Source: CAZJRB01 sp964547995
GTDB lineage: Bacteria; Planctomycetota; Planctomycetia; Pirellulales; Thermoguttaceae
DNA length: 8,236 nucleotides
Direction of reading: 5' to 3'
NCBI GenBank assembly: GCA_964547995.1
Contig: CAZJRB010000185.1
Span: forward strand, 1-8,236
Every line of letters begins with the position of its first letter. Position 1 is the first letter of the stretch. The notes beneath the pieces were generated by a model. The model ran no database searches. It worked only from the letters and a program-made list of their open reading frames with translations, and was not told the DNA's origin. Of this stretch, positions 4,524-8,236 are shown one piece after another. The translations under genes and the position numbers were made by a program.

Positions 4524-7500
4524 ATGACCCGCACTCGAGCAATCCTCCTAATCGTCTATCAATGCCTGGCGCTGCCCGCCCTGGCGCAGCCCCCTAAGCT
4601 TGCCGACGGGAAGCCCCGGCAATTCTCTCGCGACATCCGCCTGACCGAAGTGCTCAACCACCGATGGGTCAATGAGCTGGTCACGTACCCCCTGGACTTC
4701 CCGGCGAACCAAGCCACGCTGAACTCCATTCGCCTGTACGATATGGATCATAGGAAGGAGTTGCCTTTCCAACTCTCGGAGGTGGTTTTCCACGATGAGA
4801 AGCGACAATTTGTCAAGTCGGCCGTTATCGCATTCTTCGTGGATGAATTGCCTACCCACGGGACGCGCACGTATACCGTCCTCGGGGATCCCGGCGTGTT
4901 CGCCAGTGCAAGCCAGCCTGCCGCCGCGATTAAAGAAACCGACCTGAAGGCTGAGACGTTTGAAGTCACCAACGGCCTTTTCAGCGTGCGTCTCGCGGGC
5001 GAGAAACGTTTTGACCCGCCGGTCGCGGCAGCCACCGTTCCTGGCCCGCTGCGAGGCTTCAAAGGGCCGGATCGCGTGTGGCGCGCCACCAGCCGATTCG
5101 TCACTGACGCCAAGCTCCTGGGATGGAAGAGCGAGTTGGTCGAGCAGGGGCCGCTGTGGAAGCTCTATCGCGTCCGATTCCAGTTCGACGGTGACCGCTT
5201 CTATGAGCTTGAGTTGAAGATGGTGGTGGATCTCCCCTACGCCTATGTTACAGAGCGCAACAACTTCCGGCTGCGTCTGGCGGAACTGCCTTGTCCCTGG
5301 AGCGCGCCCGAAGGACACATGGCGCACGGAAAGAGCTACACGCGTTGGGCAGTGGCCGATCAGCTTCGCATTCTAATGAAGAAGGAATTCGACCCGAACA
5401 TTTGCTATACCCCTGAGACGTTCTGCTATGCCTTCGCCCAGGATCCGATGAAGCACGACGAGGTGAAGGTGTGGACGGCGATTCGCCCGGTCTTCCCCTC
5501 TGTTGACGCTGCGTGGCTCGGTACCTATTCCACCGACGAGAAGAAGAACGACCTCGTGGCCATCGTAGGACGGGATGCCGCCCACTGGGAATACCCCGAT
5601 TCCTCCATTAACCCGCGGCATCTGACACCGGGTGTCAACGCGGAGATCCACTTCGTGGACGAACCAAGCGAGCATGCCTATTATCGCATCCCCATGGCCC
5701 GCGCCGTGCGGCACTGGCTGCTGGCCGTCGGCGACAAACGGGAATGGACCCAGTTGCGGTATCCCGGCAGCAAGCAGACGGGTTATCCGTATCTCGCGTA
5801 TCTCCGCACGAAGGTCTGCGACCTGCCGCTCGACAAAGTGAAGGATTGGCATCTCGATTGGGAGCAGAAGCTCCCCGGGCAACCCCGCCTGTTCTTCTCT
5901 CCCGATCAAGCAGACGCGATATGGAAGCGCATCCAGGCGCACGAGCCGTTCCAACCGTACCTGCCGAAGGTGAAGGACATGCTGACCGGCCAGGGCGGCG
6001 AGAAGACGGTAAGGGGCGTCGGTGCTCACGATGGCGGCAACATGGTCGACAAGCTGCTCCGCGTCGGATACAGCGGCTTCGTGCAGAGCATCTCCATTGC
6101 ACGGCCGATGCGCGGCGTCGCCGAGAAGCTCGATTACAACGCCCGCACGCTGGACCCGGCCGAGGTTGCCCAAACGCGCCGGGAGATGGCCTTCCTCGCT
6201 TCGGTGCTCACCGACGGCGACTACTGGCAGTACGCATGGAACCGGGAACGCACCTCCTATCTGGCAAACTTCGGCAGCGACCTGTATATCGCGGTGGGGC
6301 TGATGGCGCTGGTGTTGCCCGACCACCCTAACTCGAAGCAGTGGCTCGAGTACACGTTGGCCGAGTTGGACAAGGAGTTCACCTACTACATCAGTCCGGA
6401 CGGGGCAGGCGAGGAGAATATCGCCAACTATTATCTCTGGACGTGGAGACAGTTGACGGTGTTGCTCGGGGCGCTGAAGCAGGGCGGCATCTTCGACGCC
6501 GCTACACACCCGCGTTACCAGGCGGCGTGCCGGTTCTGGATCGAGATACTCACCCCGCCCCAGCCGAAACTGGCAGCCTACGCCGCACGCGAGCCGATCA
6601 AGCCGGAGGACCGGCGACGCCGCATTCCGCCTTTCGGCGACCACGGCTTCAGCAATAACGAGTGCTTCGAGCACGGCGGACAGGTCGGGATTCTGAAGGA
6701 CGCCCGTCCGCAACTGGCCGGCGAGTCCGCCTGGGCGTGGCGAGAAGCCTGCGGCGCGAAGCCGGCCACGCACATGGGCGTGGTTCCGCACCTACTGATT
6801 GCCGATCCCACGGTCGCCCCGCGCGTGCCCGTGCTCCGCAGCCGACGATTGCGCGGGTTCGGCGCCATCCTGCGCAACCATTGCCCGTCCGACAAGGAGA
6901 CCTTCCTGGCTATTAAGGCCAGCCGCATCTACTCACACCATCATCCGGACGAAGGCGGCATCCACCTGTTCGGGCGCGGGGTGCCAATCATCCTCGACGC
7001 CCTGCACGGAAGAGACTACTACCGGGAGGACTTGCATCCGATCATCAGCTTTGCCGACGGGAAGACACACCGTCGCGGGGAGGTCGTCGATTTCCGGACC
7101 GGCCCGCTGGCCGACTTGGTGGCCGCCGACATCCCGGTGGGGCCGTTTCTGCCGGGGCCGCCGGAGCCGGGCATGACGCGGGGCGGCAGCCGCCGGCAAG
7201 TGTTGCTCGTCAAATCGCCGACACTCGACGTGCCCGACTACTTCGTGCTACACGATATCGTTTACGGTCCCGCGGCCAGCCGGTTCAATCTCCCTGTGTT
7301 CTGCGGCAAGCCGAAGCCCCGCGCGGGCGGGAAGGCAAATTGGGTGCTGTTGCCGCCCATCGATTCGCCAAACTACGGCGTGGCAACTGATCTCGTGTTC
7401 CTCTCTCCGATGGCTCCGGACATCGCGGTCGCACCCATCCCGAAGAGTGAAGGGGGCAAGCACGCCTGGGCCGTTTCCGCCCGCCAGTCGGCTGGCCGGA

Positions 7501-7976
7501 ACTGGGCGGTGGTGATCTACCCCCGCGACAAGGAGATGGCGCCACCGACCGTCAAAATGTTCGATTCGCCCGGCGCGTTCTGCTTGACTTCCCCGGGCGG
7601 ACTTGCAGTCGATTACGTAGTCGCCGCCGGTCCGGTCTCAGTCGAGGCGGACGAGTTTCGTTTCACCGGGCAGTGTGGCGTCGCCCGGGTGCGTGACCGA
7701 CGGGTGAGCGTGTCACTGCTGGATGGCACGGAGATCCGTTGCCGGGACATCGGTGTGTTCGGTAAAGGCCCCGTATCGCTGACGCAAACGGCCACGGGTT
7801 TCACCGGCAGCGCGGACGGACCGCAACGTAACATCTACCTGGCGCTCGGGCGCGACTGGACCAGCGATCTCGTGCTCACCTTGGGCGGCGATCGCAAGAA
7901 GCTCAACTCGCCCAACGGCATCCTCGCCATCGAGCTGCCGGAAGGACACTCTGAGTTCACCATCGAAAAGCCGTAA
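4524..7976 (+). CDS. Secreted heparinase II/III-like polysaccharide lyase, multidomain
   Basis: Residues 1-21 are a signal peptide ending ALPALA before QPP. Residues 24 to about 125 (RLTEVLNHRWVNELVTYPLD, SIRLYDMDHRKELPFQL, FFVDELPTHGTRTYTVL) look like a beta domain similar to the RIFT-barrel start of PcRGLX/YetA-type lyases; this is tentative. Further beta-rich sequence runs to about 430. The heparinase-type alpha/alpha toroid begins near LPGQPRLFFSPDQADAIW (450) and includes SPDGAGEENIANYY (625-637), whose Tyr (Y636 or Y637) is the candidate catalytic base/acid. The C-terminal beta-sandwich carries the family hallmark SHHHPDEGGIHLFGRG (from 804) with D825, then HPIISFADGK (838 on), the counterpart of the usual HNxxxxDG motif. 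Enzymes of this type cleave uronic-acid-containing polysaccharides by beta-elimination. At 1150 residues it is longer than typical members (about 600-900), mostly because of the N-terminal region. Substrate and exact PL family cannot be assigned. Confidence 0.8.
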   Translation: MTRTRAILLIVYQCLALPALAQPPKLADGKPRQFSRDIRLTEVLNHRWVNELVTYPLDFPANQATLNSIRLYDMDHRKELPFQLSEVVFHDEKRQFVKSAVIAFFVDELPTHGTRTYTVLGDPGVFASASQPAAAIKETDLKAETFEVTNGLFSVRLAGEKRFDPPVAAATVPGPLRGFKGPDRVWRATSRFVTDAKLLGWKSELVEQGPLWKLYRVRFQFDGDRFYELELKMVVDLPYAYVTERNNFRLRLAELPCPWSAPEGHMAHGKSYTRWAVADQLRILMKKEFDPNICYTPETFCYAFAQDPMKHDEVKVWTAIRPVFPSVDAAWLGTYSTDEKKNDLVAIVGRDAAHWEYPDSSINPRHLTPGVNAEIHFVDEPSEHAYYRIPMARAVRHWLLAVGDKREWTQLRYPGSKQTGYPYLAYLRTKVCDLPLDKVKDWHLDWEQKLPGQPRLFFSPDQADAIWKRIQAHEPFQPYLPKVKDMLTGQGGEKTVRGVGAHDGGNMVDKLLRVGYSGFVQSISIARPMRGVAEKLDYNARTLDPAEVAQTRREMAFLASVLTDGDYWQYAWNRERTSYLANFGSDLYIAVGLMALVLPDHPNSKQWLEYTLAELDKEFTYYISPDGAGEENIANYYLWTWRQLTVLLGALKQGGIFDAATHPRYQAACRFWIEILTPPQPKLAAYAAREPIKPEDRRRRIPPFGDHGFSNNECFEHGGQVGILKDARPQLAGESAWAWREACGAKPATHMGVVPHLLIADPTVAPRVPVLRSRRLRGFGAILRNHCPSDKETFLAIKASRIYSHHHPDEGGIHLFGRGVPIILDALHGRDYYREDLHPIISFADGKTHRRGEVVDFRTGPLADLVAADIPVGPFLPGPPEPGMTRGGSRRQVLLVKSPTLDVPDYFVLHDIVYGPAASRFNLPVFCGKPKPRAGGKANWVLLPPIDSPNYGVATDLVFLSPMAPDIAVAPIPKSEGGKHAWAVSARQSAGRNWAVVIYPRDKEMAPPTVKMFDSPGAFCLTSPGGLAVDYVVAAGPVSVEADEFRFTGQCGVARVRDRRVSVSLLDGTEIRCRDIGVFGKGPVSLTQTATGFTGSADGPQRNIYLALGRDWTSDLVLTLGGDRKKLNSPNGILAIELPEGHSEFTIEKP

Positions 7977-8236
7977 GCAAGCTGGCGTCAACTCAGGCTC
8001 CGCTTGGCCTTGTCAAAAGGTTTGTCACGGCGCGCCCAAAAGCGCGTCGGTAGGATCGACCGCGGGCATTTCACGTTGCCTGGTCCACACCCTCGCAGAC
8101 TTAGCTTAGGATTCCGGGCAGAATCCAGAGTCCAAACTACCCCCAATCCCACCCCACCCCCCGTGCTCGCACCTATGCTAACCCAAGTTACGCAGTTAGA
8201 CTCTCGTTGTAGCCAGTTTTGGCGGTGAACGAAACA
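7977..8236. other. Intergenic end of window, no convincing gene
   Basis: A small hairpin CGCGC (8031-8035) / GCGCG (8042-8046) and another GGATTC (8109-8114) / GAATCC (8121-8126) are visible; either could contribute to transcript ending after the lyase gene, but both are weak and lack T-tracts. A C-rich stretch at 8139-8160 repeats the one at 1912-1928. An open frame from a TTG at 8004 lacks a ribosome-binding site and has a composition unlike a protein. Confidence 0.5.
8139..8155. repeat. C-rich dispersed repeat, second copy
   Basis: ACCCCCAATCCCACCCC differs by one base from ACCCCCAACCCCACCCC at 1912-1928. Both copies lie in non-coding DNA, in the same orientation. Confidence 0.45.

Noticed and set aside
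5744..6331. Plus-strand open frame of 195 codons inside the lyase gene
   Set aside because: It is rich in Arg, Ala and Gly as expected from a shifted frame of GC-rich coding DNA, and lies wholly within a recognised gene.
5373..6791. Long open frame on the minus strand (472 codons) opposite the lyase
   Set aside because: It is a shadow of the GC-rich plus-strand gene: no ribosome-binding site, Arg/Val/Gly-rich composition without domain motifs, while the opposite frame carries clear family motifs.
8004..8228. Possible small gene of 74 codons at the window end
   Set aside because: TTG start without a ribosome-binding site, and it reads through the C-rich repeat as a Pro/Thr run; no protein-like pattern.

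Overview
The window looks like part of a planctomycete chromosome (Pirellulales- or Gemmatales-like) or a metagenome contig from that phylum. It is GC-rich and loosely packed, and every recognisable gene is on the + strand. Its proteins have typical planctomycete architectures: a ceramidase-like hydrolase fused to a LamG domain, a planctomycete J-like-domain protein, remnants of a Gfo/Idh/MocA oxidoreductase, and large secreted proteins for polysaccharide breakdown. Several kinds of short palindromic repeat of the sort that is numerous in these genomes are also present. The assignment rests on recognised sequence patterns; no 16S or marker gene is in the window.

Layout. Positions 3-1469 hold the 3' part of a neutral/alkaline-ceramidase-like protein with a C-terminal LamG domain; its 5' end lies outside the window. 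Positions 1470-1882 are decayed coding DNA: an unidentified open stretch in the same frame as the first gene, then a shortened, frame-broken Gfo/Idh/MocA oxidoreductase. Positions 1883-2053 are intergenic, with a C-rich/G-rich imperfect inverted repeat. Positions 2054-2858 are a planctomycete J-like-domain membrane protein that has been broken: two REP-like hairpins sit in its linker, and a third lies where the predicted membrane helix is cut short and the reading frame changes. The rest of its C-terminus is missing. Positions 2859-2966 hold another perfect palindrome between 8-bp direct repeats.

Positions 2967-7976 are the functional core. Two intact genes run in the same direction, both with signal peptides and near-identical ribosome-binding leaders. 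The first (489 aa) has an unrecognised N-terminal region and a C-terminal carbohydrate-binding-type jelly-roll. The second (1150 aa) is a heparinase II/III-like polysaccharide lyase with an extra N-terminal region. They probably act together outside the cytoplasm on an acidic polysaccharide, but the substrate cannot be read from the sequence. The last 260 bases hold no convincing gene.

The points most worth a second look are the unusual lyase and its unknown partner, and the link between palindromic repeats and gene decay just upstream. I saw no CRISPR array, tRNA, rRNA, transposase or defence system.
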